Assembly (NCBI GenBank): GCA_947588645.1
Contig: CANPYO010000017.1
Span: 1 to 33,937 of the forward strand
Reading direction: 5' to 3'
Length of the DNA stretch: 33,937 nt
From: an uncultured Akkermansia sp.
GTDB taxonomy: Bacteria; Verrucomicrobiota; Verrucomicrobiia; Verrucomicrobiales; Akkermansiaceae
A program made the position numbers and the translations under genes. This document shows positions 1 to 7,185 of the stretch, piece by piece. Below the pieces are notes generated by a model that was given only the letters and a program-made list of their open reading frames with translations, had not been told where the DNA came from and did no database searches. The stretch's first letter is position 1, and every line of letters starts with the position of its first letter.

Positions 1-96
1 AGGCATCAAGCTTTCAGAAATTTCTTTTTTCCCGTTTTTTACGTCCCTTCGGTGACTTTATTTTTGAGGCAATGCGGCGCGCCAGAGGCGCGGGGA
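1..96. other. Left-edge intergenic DNA with a partial minus-strand promoter
   Basis: There is no gene here. On the minus strand the sequence TTTCTGAAAGCTTGA matches the region just upstream of and into the -35 box of the pseudopilin promoter near 12416-12435. A -35-like TTGATG (complement at 4-9) would drive a gene lying to the left of the window. Its -10 box would be outside the window, so this is only a suggestion. Confidence 0.3.
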
Positions 97-214
97 GGCG
101 AAAGCGACCGACGGCCGTAAGGTCGATCAGCCAAAAGCGCAGCTTTTGCTCCGCAGGGGTAAGGAGTCTTGTGGCGACTCCGAAGCAAGCGCCGATGGGG
201 CGGCGCTGAGTCAA
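97..214 (+). repeat. Module A hairpin-chain repeat, copy 1
   Basis: This is a chain of short inverted repeats: accgacggccgtaaggtcga, aaaagcgcagctttt, ggagtcttgtggcgactcc and gcgccgatggggcggcgc, ending in gagtcaa. Near-identical copies lie at 12740-12888 and 26965-27112, with a partial copy at 1072-1132. The apparent ORFs across it (for example 14..214 and 39..305) recur as shadow peptides in the other copies, so it is taken as non-coding. Confidence 0.85.
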
Positions 215-404
215 CCCGGCATGGCATCACTCCGTATGCTTTCTCTCGATCATCGCATCTCGTCTTCGAAAATGCCTCTCCGCCCCGCGCATCGCACGCG
301 AACATCGCAATCGTACATCGTCCGGCGCGCTAGCATTCAAATCGTAAATGTTTGGCTTTTTCCGTCAGTTCTTGAAAAAATTTGTTTGATGTAAAGAATT
401 TGCA
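215..404. repeat. Mosaic intergenic repeat fragments upstream of rplS
   Basis: This stretch holds a degenerate module G fragment (atctcgtcttcgaaaat, compare 22087 and 30855), two heptamer sites (aatcgtacatcg and aatcgtaaat) and the shared string gctagcattcaaatcgta, also found at 22141 and, inverted, at 27117-27138. No ORF here looks like a protein. Confidence 0.6.
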
Positions 405-433
405 TTGCCAAGTCATAAAAAATCGTGTAGAAT
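405..433 (+). promoter_or_regulatory. sigma70-type promoter of rplS
   Basis: TTGCCA, a 17-bp spacer, then TAGAAT. The predicted start of transcription is near 440, leaving a leader of roughly 57 nt before rplS. Most promoters in this window leave almost no leader, so this spacing could allow leader-based control of ribosomal protein L19. Confidence 0.65.
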
Positions 434-496
434 ACCTCGCCTTCTGTGGAAGTGATCCTTCATTTCCAGGCGCGAATTTCTTAACTAGTACCCAAG

Positions 497-841
497 ATGA
501 ACATTCTCGATAAAATCGGTCAGGAGCAGCTTAAAAGCGATGTAACGCCCTTCAATGTGGGCGACACCGTGAAAGTGCATTGCCGCGTGATAGAAGGCGG
601 TAAGGAGCGTGTGCAAGTGTTCCAGGGGATCGTGATTGGCAAGCGGGGCTCCGGTGTCAATGAGGCTTTTACCGTCCGCAAGATTTCTTATGGTGAAGGA
701 GTGGAGCGTTCGTTCCCCCTGCATTCGCCGCGCATCGCCAAGATTGAGGTGGCGTCCCGTGGCAAGGTTCGCCGGGCCAAGCTCAACTACCTGCGCGACC
801 GCGTCGGTAAGGAAGCTGTCACCGTGAAGGCTGCCCGCTGA
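497..841 (+). CDS. rplS: 50S ribosomal protein L19
   Basis: 114 aa, the usual length for bacterial L19. The family signatures are visible: [16 protein letters not shown] near residue 21, [14 protein letters not shown] near 38-51, [21 protein letters not shown] near 58-78 and [11 protein letters not shown] near 92-102. L19 sits at the interface of the two ribosomal subunits. The ATG at 497 is chosen because the protein begins at the family's usual start; there is no clear Shine-Dalgarno sequence before it. The gene stands alone here, between its own promoter (405-433) and an intrinsic terminator (868-897). It is not followed by trmD-rpsP genes, so the common rpsP-rimM-trmD-rplS operon is not kept. 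Confidence 0.97.
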   Translation: MNILDKIGQEQLKSDVTPFNVGDTVKVHCRVIEGGKERVQVFQGIVIGKRGSGVNEAFTVRKISYGEGVERSFPLHSPRIAKIEVASRGKVRRAKLNYLRDRVGKEAVTVKAAR

Positions 842-867
842 TGCTCCTTCTTCTCGGTTTTTTATTC

Positions 868-897
868 AGACGCGTGCTTCGGTGCGCGTCTTTTTTT
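868..897 (+). terminator. Intrinsic terminator of rplS
   Basis: The stem AGACGCG/CGCGTCT continues through two wobble pairs to a C-TTCG-G cap, and is followed by a run of seven T. It lies 27 nt after the rplS stop. Confidence 0.85.
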
Positions 898-1155
898 GCC
901 GTCGACAGTTTTGTCTGTTGGAATCGCATGAGGAATGCGAGACACTCCACTTGCCTCCGCGCAACGCGCGCAAGCTTTGCAATCGTACATAGGCGGCGCC
1001 TCGCATTTGCCCCGCCAAATTCGCGCGTACGCGCGCTCACTTTCTAAATCGTACAAAACTGCCGACGGCTGTTTGGACAAAAGCGCAGCTTTTGTCCACA
1101 GGGCTCGCTGGCAGGGTGGTGCCAGTGAGTCATCGTACCTCGTACATCGTACATA
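898..1155. repeat. Intergenic repeat mosaic (partial modules D and A, plus heptamers)
   Basis: From left to right: a degenerate inverted module D end (gaatgcgagacactccac), gcgcgtacgcgcgctcactttc (inverse of the string at 15434 and 19520), the junction aaatcgtacaaaactgccgacgg (identical to 12706-12728), module A copy 4 (1072-1132) with the 10-bp hairpin-type end ggcagggtggtgccagtgag, and heptamers tcgtacctcgtacatcgtac. No coding sequence is apparent. Confidence 0.7.
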
Positions 1156-1183
1156 GGCAAACGCATTTTCTAATGTGTTTGCC
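1156..1183. repeat. Module B 28-bp hairpin, copy 1
   Basis: GGCAAACGCATT-ttct-AATGTGTTTGCC, an inverted repeat with one G/T wobble. The same hairpin occurs at 9471-9496 (degenerate), 12911-12938, 21680-21707, 26804-26831 and 30938-30965. Here it ends 11 bp before the -35 box of the next promoter. Confidence 0.9.
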
Positions 1184-1194
1184 TTGTTCCTCAC

Positions 1195-1223
1195 TTGACG
1201 TGTATGTCCGGGGGGTGTAAACT
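1195..1223 (+). promoter_or_regulatory. Promoter with leaderless geometry for the HD nuclease operon
   Basis: TTGACG, 17 bp, TAAACT, then exactly 6 nt to the ATG at 1230. The predicted transcription start coincides with the start codon, so the mRNA would be leaderless. Confidence 0.7.
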
Positions 1224-1229
1224 GGCGGT

Positions 1230-2276
1230 ATGACGTGGGAGAGTATCACACAAATGACAGCGGTGCTGGCGAATGGTCAGCCGGCGCAGGGGACATTGAG
1301 AGCGCGGGTTGCCCAGAAGCTGATACGCACGACGAGGAATGGGAAGCCGTATATGGAGGTGCAGCTGGCAGATTCGGAGTCGAGCCTGATGTTGAAGGTG
1401 TGGGAGAATATGCCCTGGTATGCAGCACTGCAGGGTGCGGAGCCGGAAGCGGGAATAGCTATGGATGGCATGTGGTGCAACACGCAGTTCGGTATTGAGG
1501 TGTCGGGGGCTACGGTACGACCGCTGCGTCCGGAAGAGGAGGAGATTTTGCTCATAGGTAGTTCAGAATTGCGGGAGCGACAGAATGCGGACTGGAAACA
1601 GATACTCGAGCTGGCAGGTAGCATTCGCGACCCGCGCATGGTTGCGTTGTGCAACGCTCTGTTGAGCGTGCACGAAAAAAGGTTTCGACGCGCGGCTGCC
1701 GCGAGAGGGTTTCACCACGCCCGCCGAGGTGGGCTTGTAGAGCACACGGCCGGGGTGATGCGAACGGCAAACGCGCTGTGTGATGCGTACCCGCATGTCA
1801 ACAGGGATTTGGTGCTCACGGGAGCGCTTTTCCACGATTGCGGAAAGATGTGGGAGAATGGCTATGGCGAACGCGGGCTGACCATGCCTTACACCGATGC
1901 CGGAGAGTTGCTCGGGCATATTTCTCTGGGGATAGAGGTCATCAACAAGCTATGGGCTGGCGTATGTACAGAGGAGCGCCGTAAAGAGTGGGAAAAACTC
2001 AGACCGCCGACGGAACAAGTTCGGCTGCATTTGCTGCACCTCGTTGCATCGCACCACGGAACCATGGAGTTTGGTTCGCCGGTGGTTCCGAAAACGCCGG
2101 AGGCTTTTGTGTTGCACCATGCGGACGATTTGGATGCGAAGATGGAGATGCTACGCGGCGCATACGCAGAATCGCCGCAGCTTTCCGAGCATATACGCCA
2201 ACGCAAGATGCCCTTGCCCGGCAATGTGGTGGATTCCCTGCCGAGGGTGAGCAGAGCTGAAGAGGAGGACGCGTGA
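1230..2276 (+). CDS. OB-fold/HD-domain protein, YhaM-like 3'-5' exoribonuclease
   Basis: 348 aa. Residues ~15-100 look like an OB-fold (TRNGKPYMEVQLADSE..., LMLKVW). Residues ~145-320 form an HD phosphohydrolase domain with the metal-ligand pattern: H172 in GGLVEHTAGVM, the HD pair 202-203 in LFHDCGK, H230 in LLGHISLG, HH 275-276 in LVASHHGTMEFG, and HHADDLDAKM near 296-305. This domain order is typical of the YhaM/CBF1 family, which degrades RNA 3' ends. It is the first gene of a three-gene operon with the exporter (1-nt gap) and Dus. Pairing with a tRNA-modifying enzyme fits RNA metabolism. Family assignment is firm; the exact substrate is inferred. Confidence 0.85.
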   Translation: MTWESITQMTAVLANGQPAQGTLRARVAQKLIRTTRNGKPYMEVQLADSESSLMLKVWENMPWYAALQGAEPEAGIAMDGMWCNTQFGIEVSGATVRPLRPEEEEILLIGSSELRERQNADWKQILELAGSIRDPRMVALCNALLSVHEKRFRRAAAARGFHHARRGGLVEHTAGVMRTANALCDAYPHVNRDLVLTGALFHDCGKMWENGYGERGLTMPYTDAGELLGHISLGIEVINKLWAGVCTEERRKEWEKLRPPTEQVRLHLLHLVASHHGTMEFGSPVVPKTPEAFVLHHADDLDAKMEMLRGAYAESPQLSEHIRQRKMPLPGNVVDSLPRVSRAEEEDA

Positions 2277-2277
2277 T

Positions 2278-2904
2278 ATGGCCGAGAGTATCGTGAGCCT
2301 GTTGGTGATAAGCGGAACACTGGTACTCTCTCAGCTTAGTCCAGGACCGGATGTGTTCTATGTATTTCGGACCTCGCTGGCGCAGGGGTTCCGCAGAGGA
2401 ATGGCGGTGGCGTTCGGTATCAATATGGGGTTTCTGGTTCAGAGCATTGTGGCATGTACACTGGGAGCCTGGGTGCTGGAACAGAGCTGGAGTAATTGGC
2501 TCATCATTGGTGCGGCGTGCTGGCTGCTTTACCTCGCTTGGAAAATCTGCCCCAAGTTCGGCTCGGAATCGCAGATCCAGCTGGATACCGACGGCATCGC
2601 TCATGAATCCGTCTCCGTGCTTATCCGCAATGGTTTCCTGTGCAATATACTCAACCCTAAGTGCATGCTCTTCATTCTGTCTCTCACCACAGATGCTCTG
2701 CGCCATCATGCAGGGTTAAGATGGTATGTGCCCGCACTTATTGCCAGCCTGTTTGTGGCCAGCATAGGCGGTTGGGCATTGTGGAGCGGAATGCTGCAGT
2801 GGGCGCCGCTTCGTGGGGCTTATTTAAGGCATACGCGGGTGGTGGATGCCGTATTTGCGCTCATACTGGCCGTATTTGCGGCGTGGCTGCTCGTGAGCTT
2901 ATGA
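2278..2904 (+). CDS. LysE/RhtB-family amino acid exporter
   Basis: 208 aa with about six hydrophobic segments. The family signatures are SQLSPGPDVFYVFRTSLAQGFRRGM (the GPD motif near residues 23-25) and NGFLCNILNPKCMLFIL (the NPK motif). The ATG follows the preceding stop by one base (TGATATG), so translation is probably coupled. LysE/RhtB proteins export amino acids such as lysine, homoserine or threonine across the inner membrane; the substrate cannot be read from the sequence. The gene overlaps the next start through ATGA. Confidence 0.88.
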   Translation: MAESIVSLLVISGTLVLSQLSPGPDVFYVFRTSLAQGFRRGMAVAFGINMGFLVQSIVACTLGAWVLEQSWSNWLIIGAACWLLYLAWKICPKFGSESQIQLDTDGIAHESVSVLIRNGFLCNILNPKCMLFILSLTTDALRHHAGLRWYVPALIASLFVASIGGWALWSGMLQWAPLRGAYLRHTRVVDAVFALILAVFAAWLLVSL

Positions 2905-3866
2905 TCGGGCAGGCCGACAGCAGTGTGCCGCCCATGTTGGCTCTCGCGCCCATGCAGGACGTCACGGATTTGGCATTCATGCGTACGCTGACGCGCATCC
3001 ACTGCCTGCCGGATTTTTGGATGACTCCCTATTTTCGTAGCACGCGCACCACTTGTGCGATGTCGGAGGGCCCGCTACGATGCATCGTGGAGAATCCTGC
3101 AGGGATTCCTGTATGGGCGCAGCTGGCAGGAAGTACGGCCGTAGCTCTGCTGAGAGATGCGGAAGCGCTGATGCAACTGCCGGTGGCGGGCATTAATTTG
3201 AACGTAGGCTGCCCTTCCCCGCTGGTGAATCGGCATGGGGCAGGAGCGGGATTACTGCGCAAGCTGCCCCTGTTGCGTGAGATTGCTCTGGCTTTGCGGG
3301 CACAACTTCCTCCCGGGGCGTGGAGCGTGAAGTGCCGCATAGGGTGGGAGCGTGCGGAGGAGTTTTCTCGTGTGCTTGATGCGCTGTGCGATTCGCATCC
3401 GGACATGCTCATAGTGCATGCCCGCACGAGAAAGCAGCGGTACGCAGGGGAACCATGCCGTGCTGCCGTGCGACTTGCGGTGCAGCATGCGCGTTGTCCG
3501 GTGTTTGCCAACGGGGACATACAAAGCATGGATGATGCCGGAGAATGGTTGCAGACAGTTCAGCCTGCCGGTCTGATGATTGGGCGCGGCTTGGTGCGCA
3601 ATCCGTATCTGCTGCGCCAGTTGCGCGGAGGTTCAGCTGCCACCCCGGGAGAAATGCAGGAATACTACGCCACCTTACTGGAAGAGACAGGGCGTTTCCT
3701 CGAGCGATACACGCCTTCCGGACATTGCAACCGCATGAAAAAATATCTCGCCTTCTGCTATCGTGATTTCCCAACGGAGGCTGAATATAAGCTTCGCCGT
3801 TGTATCGATCCCTCAGAAATGGGACGCCTGCTCCAACTTAGCCGAGCGGGATTTAGCGCGTCTTGA
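2901..3866 (+). CDS. dus: tRNA-dihydrouridine synthase family protein
   Basis: 321 aa from the ATG at 2901, which overlaps the exporter stop (ATGA). The ORF track's longer start at 2661 lies inside the exporter and is a shadow. Motifs: LALAPMQDVTDLAFMR near the N-terminus (FMN site), NLNVGCPSPLVNRHGAGAG (the conserved NxGCP with the catalytic Cys), VKCRIGWE, LIVHARTRKQRYAGE, FANGDI and GLMIGRGLVRNP (phosphate binding). These enzymes reduce uridines in tRNA D-loops using FMN and NADPH. Which of the DusA/B/C subfamilies applies is not decided here. The last 14 nt overlap the 3' end of rho on the other strand. Confidence 0.9.
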   Translation: MIGQADSSVPPMLALAPMQDVTDLAFMRTLTRIHCLPDFWMTPYFRSTRTTCAMSEGPLRCIVENPAGIPVWAQLAGSTAVALLRDAEALMQLPVAGINLNVGCPSPLVNRHGAGAGLLRKLPLLREIALALRAQLPPGAWSVKCRIGWERAEEFSRVLDALCDSHPDMLIVHARTRKQRYAGEPCRAAVRLAVQHARCPVFANGDIQSMDDAGEWLQTVQPAGLMIGRGLVRNPYLLRQLRGGSAATPGEMQEYYATLLEETGRFLERYTPSGHCNRMKKYLAFCYRDFPTEAEYKLRRCIDPSEMGRLLQLSRAGFSAS

Positions 3867-5241
3867 GATTCATGAGCATCTGCGCGTTATTGGGGCAGCG
3901 CTTCATGAAATAGAGCAGCCTCTCCATGGCCTCCGGCGGCTTGTGTCCGGCCAAGGCGCGGCGTATGAGGTGTATCTTTTCGAGCATCCACTCCGGAAGG
4001 ATGAGTTCTTCACGTCTGGTACCGCTCTTCAGGATATCTACCGCCGGATAAATATACATTTCTGCAATGCGACGGTTAAGGACGAGTTCCATGTTGCCGG
4101 TTCCCTTGAATTCCTGAAAAATAAGCTCATCCATGCGGCTGTTGGTCTCAATGAGGGCCGTGGCAAGGATGGTGAGTGAGCCGGCCTGGCGCGTGTTGCG
4201 AGCTGCAGCGAAAAGGCGGCGCGGCATCTCCAAGGCGCGAGCATCAATGCCGCCGCTCATCGTCCGACCGCTCCCCTTATCCAAATTATTGTAAGCACGG
4301 GCGAGGCGGGTGATAGAGTCCAGGACGACGAGAACATGTCGACCGGCTTCCACGAGACGCTTGGCGCGGGTGATGCACATTTCGGCCATGCGACAATGTT
4401 CGCGCACTCCGCTGTCGTTGCTGGAGGCGTAGATCTCGGCCCCGGGCAAAGCGCGGCGGAACTCTGTCACCTCCTCCGGGCGTTCATCGATGAGCAAGAC
4501 GAGCAAGGTAATTTCGTCGTTGTACTTTTCCAGCACAGCTTCCGAGATGTGCATGAGCAGCGTCGTCTTACCTGTACGCGGCGGGGCTACAATGAGTCCA
4601 CGTTGTCCACGCGCTACCGGCGCCACCAGATCCAGCGTACGTGTCGTGTAACGGTCAGGCGTTGTTTCAAAACAGATGCGTTCCGTGGGGTTGGTCGCCT
4701 TCAGGTCGTCGAAGTGGGGATTGTTGGCTGCGACTTCCGGCGGCTGCCCATTCACTTCTATGACTGAGATGAGCTGGTGCCCACGTTCATATTTTTGTGC
4801 CATGCCCTTGATTTGCACAAAGGGACGTAGATGGTGCTCTTCGATGATGTCCGCCGGCACATAAACGGCCTCCGTTGAGGGCGCCCAGTTATTGTCCGGC
4901 ACACGCACGAAGCCAAAGCCTTTGCTGGTGATCTCCAGAAGACCGACAAGCTCCGTAGGCTCGCCCACAGGGACGTAGGCTCGTGTGGAGGTGTTGTCTC
5001 CGTCAGTGGCAGGGGATTGGGGAGAGCGGCGGGGCTTTTGAAAACGATTTTTTTGGCGGTGAAACCCCATGCGCTTATTGCGCGGATTCTCGGTATTGCG
5101 GCGGTCGTTGGTAAAACGCGGACGGGGATACTGCTGATTCGAGGAATCAGCACCAGCTGCAGATTCATCATGAGCTCCCTGGCGGCGCCGCCAAGATCTT
5201 GCATTCTTTTGAGGTACGGGATTATCCGTATTCATCATCAC
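3853..5241 (-). CDS. rho: Transcription termination factor Rho
   Basis: 462 aa. Residues 1-92 are a basic, Arg/Asn/Gln-rich, probably disordered extension, common in Rho from this part of the bacterial tree. Residues ~95-165 form the cold-shock-like primary RNA-binding domain (GLLEITSKGFGFVR). The RecA-like ATPase follows, with Walker A APPRTGKT at 219-226, Walker B-like HVLVVLDSITRLARAYN at ~302-318, and the Q/R-loop region GGIDARALEMPRR. The E. coli P-loop reads PKAGKT; here it is PRTGKT. The region usually FDEPASRH is SNDSGVREH. It sits 40 nt downstream of yebC on the same strand and is probably co-transcribed. Assignment is certain. Confidence 0.97.
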   Translation of the reverse strand: MMMNTDNPVPQKNARSWRRRQGAHDESAAGADSSNQQYPRPRFTNDRRNTENPRNKRMGFHRQKNRFQKPRRSPQSPATDGDNTSTRAYVPVGEPTELVGLLEITSKGFGFVRVPDNNWAPSTEAVYVPADIIEEHHLRPFVQIKGMAQKYERGHQLISVIEVNGQPPEVAANNPHFDDLKATNPTERICFETTPDRYTTRTLDLVAPVARGQRGLIVAPPRTGKTTLLMHISEAVLEKYNDEITLLVLLIDERPEEVTEFRRALPGAEIYASSNDSGVREHCRMAEMCITRAKRLVEAGRHVLVVLDSITRLARAYNNLDKGSGRTMSGGIDARALEMPRRLFAAARNTRQAGSLTILATALIETNSRMDELIFQEFKGTGNMELVLNRRIAEMYIYPAVDILKSGTRREELILPEWMLEKIHLIRRALAGHKPPEAMERLLYFMKRCPNNAQMLMNLKTR

Positions 5242-5281
5242 ATGAGTTGTTCAACCTGTCGACGATATGCCCGCGTTCACG

Positions 5282-6037
5282 CTACGAGAGTTGCTCCAGA
5301 ATTTCATCCGGGATCTCGAAGTTGGTAAACACGTTCATTGTATCATCATAATCATCCAGAAGATCGTAGAGCTTCATGACCTTTTGCGCCGTTTCCACAT
5401 CGGTAATCTCGGTGGTGTTTTGAGCCACAGAAATGAGCTTGATGCCCGTGACATTTTTGCCGGCGGAACCCAGAGCCTCCTGCACGGTTTGCAGGTCTGT
5501 GGGAGCGCAGGTGAACACCCATTCGCCGTCATTTTCTCCGGCCTCCACATCATCTGCCCCGCAATCCAGCGCCAGCTCGGTAGCGGAATCCTCGTTGAGA
5601 GCCTCATCCACGATACGGACCTCGCCCTTGCGGTCAAACTGGTATGCCACCGAGCCCGGGGTTCCCATGTTGCCGCCATTGCGCGAGAAAATCGTGCGGA
5701 TTTCTGAGGAACAGCGGTTGGTGTTGTCTGTGGCTACCTCCACAATGATGGCGGTGCCTGCCGGACCATAACCTTCGTACGTGACTTCTTGGATTGTGGC
5801 GCCCTGCAGCTCGCCGGTTCCTTTTTTCACGGCTCGGTCGATGTTCTCCTTGGGCATGGAAACAGCTTTGGCCCCCTCGATTGCTGCGCGCAGCCGAGGA
5901 TTGGTGTCCACATCCCCGCCGCCACTCTTGGCTGCTAAGGTAATCTCATGGGAATAGCGTGCAAATATCTTGCCTTTTTTGGCATCGGCTGCAGCTTTCG
6001 TGAACTTGATTTTAGACCATTTATTGTGACCGGACAT
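5282..6037 (-). CDS. yebC: YebC/PmpR/TACO1-family protein
   Basis: 251 aa, typical length. The family N-terminus MSGHNKWSKIKFTKAAADAKKG is intact, followed by KIFARYSHEITLAAKSGGGD, NPRLRAAIEGAKAVSMPKENIDRAVKKGTG and YEGYGPAGTAIIVEVATDNTNR. The family was first described as DNA-binding transcription regulators; related members act in translation, so the molecular role is best left open. The start is fixed by the conserved MSGHNKW. The gene lies between tRNA-Pro and rho, all on the minus strand. No Shine-Dalgarno sequence is obvious before the ATG. Confidence 0.95.
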   Translation of the reverse strand: MSGHNKWSKIKFTKAAADAKKGKIFARYSHEITLAAKSGGGDVDTNPRLRAAIEGAKAVSMPKENIDRAVKKGTGELQGATIQEVTYEGYGPAGTAIIVEVATDNTNRCSSEIRTIFSRNGGNMGTPGSVAYQFDRKGEVRIVDEALNEDSATELALDCGADDVEAGENDGEWVFTCAPTDLQTVQEALGSAGKNVTGIKLISVAQNTTEITDVETAQKVMKLYDLLDDYDDTMNVFTNFEIPDEILEQLS

Positions 6038-6196
6038 AACTGGGAGCGTTTAATTGTGAGATTGAGGTGAGAGACCGCTGATGCGGAGAGCAGAAGGGTA
6101 GCAGGAACATATTGCGTGGGGTGGCGCGTTGTCCTCACGCCCGTCCGCCGCTCTCGTGAGAGCAGCCTCATTGCATGGTTCAAGCATTCCTCAAAG

Positions 6197-6270
<74 letters not shown>

Positions 6271-6289
6271 ATGCCTTGAACCGAGCAGC

Positions 6290-6317
6290 ATTTTACAGCT
6301 TTTTTTGCCCTTGACAA
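6290..6317 (-). promoter_or_regulatory. Promoter of tRNA-Pro
   Basis: On the minus strand: TTGTCA, 16 bp, TAAAAT, with the tRNA 5' end about 19 nt downstream of the -10 box. Confidence 0.55.
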
Positions 6318-6329
6318 GTCAAAAGCACA

Positions 6330-6501
6330 TCCGTCCCAAGAAAAACGCGACTCTTCAGACGCTGAAAATAGCCTCTGAAGAATGATAAACCATTTATAAT
6401 TTACGATTTACGATTGACGATGTGCGATTCAGAAAATTCCCGCGCTTGCGCGCGAGTTGGCGAAGTTTGCCGTCTTGCCGGCTTACTTCCTTCGTCCATA
6501 G
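6330..6501. repeat. Intergenic repeat fragments before the STAS operon
   Basis: Contains a module F end (cacatccgtcccaagaaaa), a heptamer run (tttacgatttacgattgacgatg) and a palindromic CGCGCTTGCGCGCG. An imperfect inverted repeat (cttcagacgctgaaaatagcctctgaag) lies near 6354-6381. No gene is apparent. Confidence 0.55.
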
Positions 6502-6560
6502 GTAACGCATGGGAAATGGGGTGAATGAGCCCGGAGAAAATTATATTGGGACGCGTGCGC
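6502..6560 (+). repeat. Module D repeat, copy 1
   Basis: Matches gtaacgcatgggaaatgg, then gaatgagcccggagaaaa, ending tattgggacgcgtg. Related copies lie at 15474-15531, 21933-22010 (inverted), 24991-25066, 27162-27239 and 27431-27470. It ends about 30 bp upstream of the STAS promoter. Confidence 0.8.
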
Positions 6561-6589
6561 TCAAAATGAGCAAAAAGGGGAAAATTCGC

Positions 6590-6619
6590 TTGCCAACAAG
6601 GGCCGGGATATGTTAGCAT
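6590..6619 (+). promoter_or_regulatory. Probable promoter of the STAS-DUF2851-squalene synthase operon
   Basis: TTGCCA, 18 bp, TAGCAT. The ATG at 6634 lies 14 nt after the -10 box, and a GGGAG sits just before it, so the leader would be very short. Confidence 0.5.
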
Positions 6620-6633
6620 GAGAGACGGGAGAT

Positions 6634-7185
6634 ATGGCAGACACGAGTTTAAAATATCACGAATTCAAGGATGGAATCTGGATACGCTGCAACAGCCGAG
6701 GGTGCTTTATGAACAGCCCGGCGCTGAAGGGGATAGCCGAGAAGTATTTGGAACACGGGGGAACCCACGTTGTGGTGGATTTGGAACTGTGCTCCGGGGT
6801 GGATTCCACCTTCATGGGAACCTTGGCGGGGCTGGCACGGCGCTGCATGGGAGCGGGCGGAAGCTTAGAAGTGGCAGGAGCCACGGAGAGGACGCGAGGA
6901 GCCATGGAAGGCCTTGGACTGGACATGCTCATTGAAATCGACTCGCCCAACGCTCCTTGGCAAGAGGATATAGAAGCGCGCCGAGCCGTGCTGACGCGTG
7001 ATGAGGCACAGAGCGCGGTGAATGAAGAGCCTCTCAACGAAATGCAGCGCACTCGACATGTCCTGGAAGCGCACAACACCCTGCGCTCGATGAACAGCCG
7101 AAATGACGCCGCCTTCGGCTATGTGTGCGAAACCTTGCAGGAGGATCTGATGCGCCACGAAAAAGATTATGGGGATGAAGGCTGA
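6634..7185 (+). CDS. STAS-domain protein (anti-sigma factor antagonist-like)
   Basis: 183 aa. Residues ~5-110 match a STAS fold: a strand (GIWIRCNSRGCF), HVVVDLELCSGVDSTFMGTLAGLARR with Ser58 at the place where SpoIIAA-type antagonists are phosphorylated, and SLEVAGATERTRGAMEGLGL. The C-terminal ~70 residues are charged and helical (RDEAQSAVNEEPLNEMQRTRHVLEAH) and not recognised. STAS antagonists are usually controlled by serine kinases and phosphatases; none is encoded nearby. The ATG at 6634 is preferred over the out-of-frame ATG at 6618. Its 3' end overlaps the start of the DUF2851 gene, indicating an operon. Confidence 0.78.
   Translation: MADTSLKYHEFKDGIWIRCNSRGCFMNSPALKGIAEKYLEHGGTHVVVDLELCSGVDSTFMGTLAGLARRCMGAGGSLEVAGATERTRGAMEGLGLDMLIEIDSPNAPWQEDIEARRAVLTRDEAQSAVNEEPLNEMQRTRHVLEAHNTLRSMNSRNDAAFGYVCETLQEDLMRHEKDYGDEG

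Noticed and set aside
39-394. ORFs 14..214, 39..305 and 146..394 near the left edge
   Set aside because: Their peptides recur as fragments (LIDLTAVGRF and the like) wherever module A occurs; they are repeat DNA read in frame, without ribosome sites.
2661-2900. N-terminal extension of Dus in the ORF track
   Set aside because: It overlaps the exporter in another frame; the family start is at the ATG overlapping the exporter stop at 2901.
3763-4767. Plus-strand ORFs 3763..4179 and 4336..4767
   Set aside because: They are antisense shadows of rho, whose domains are unmistakable.
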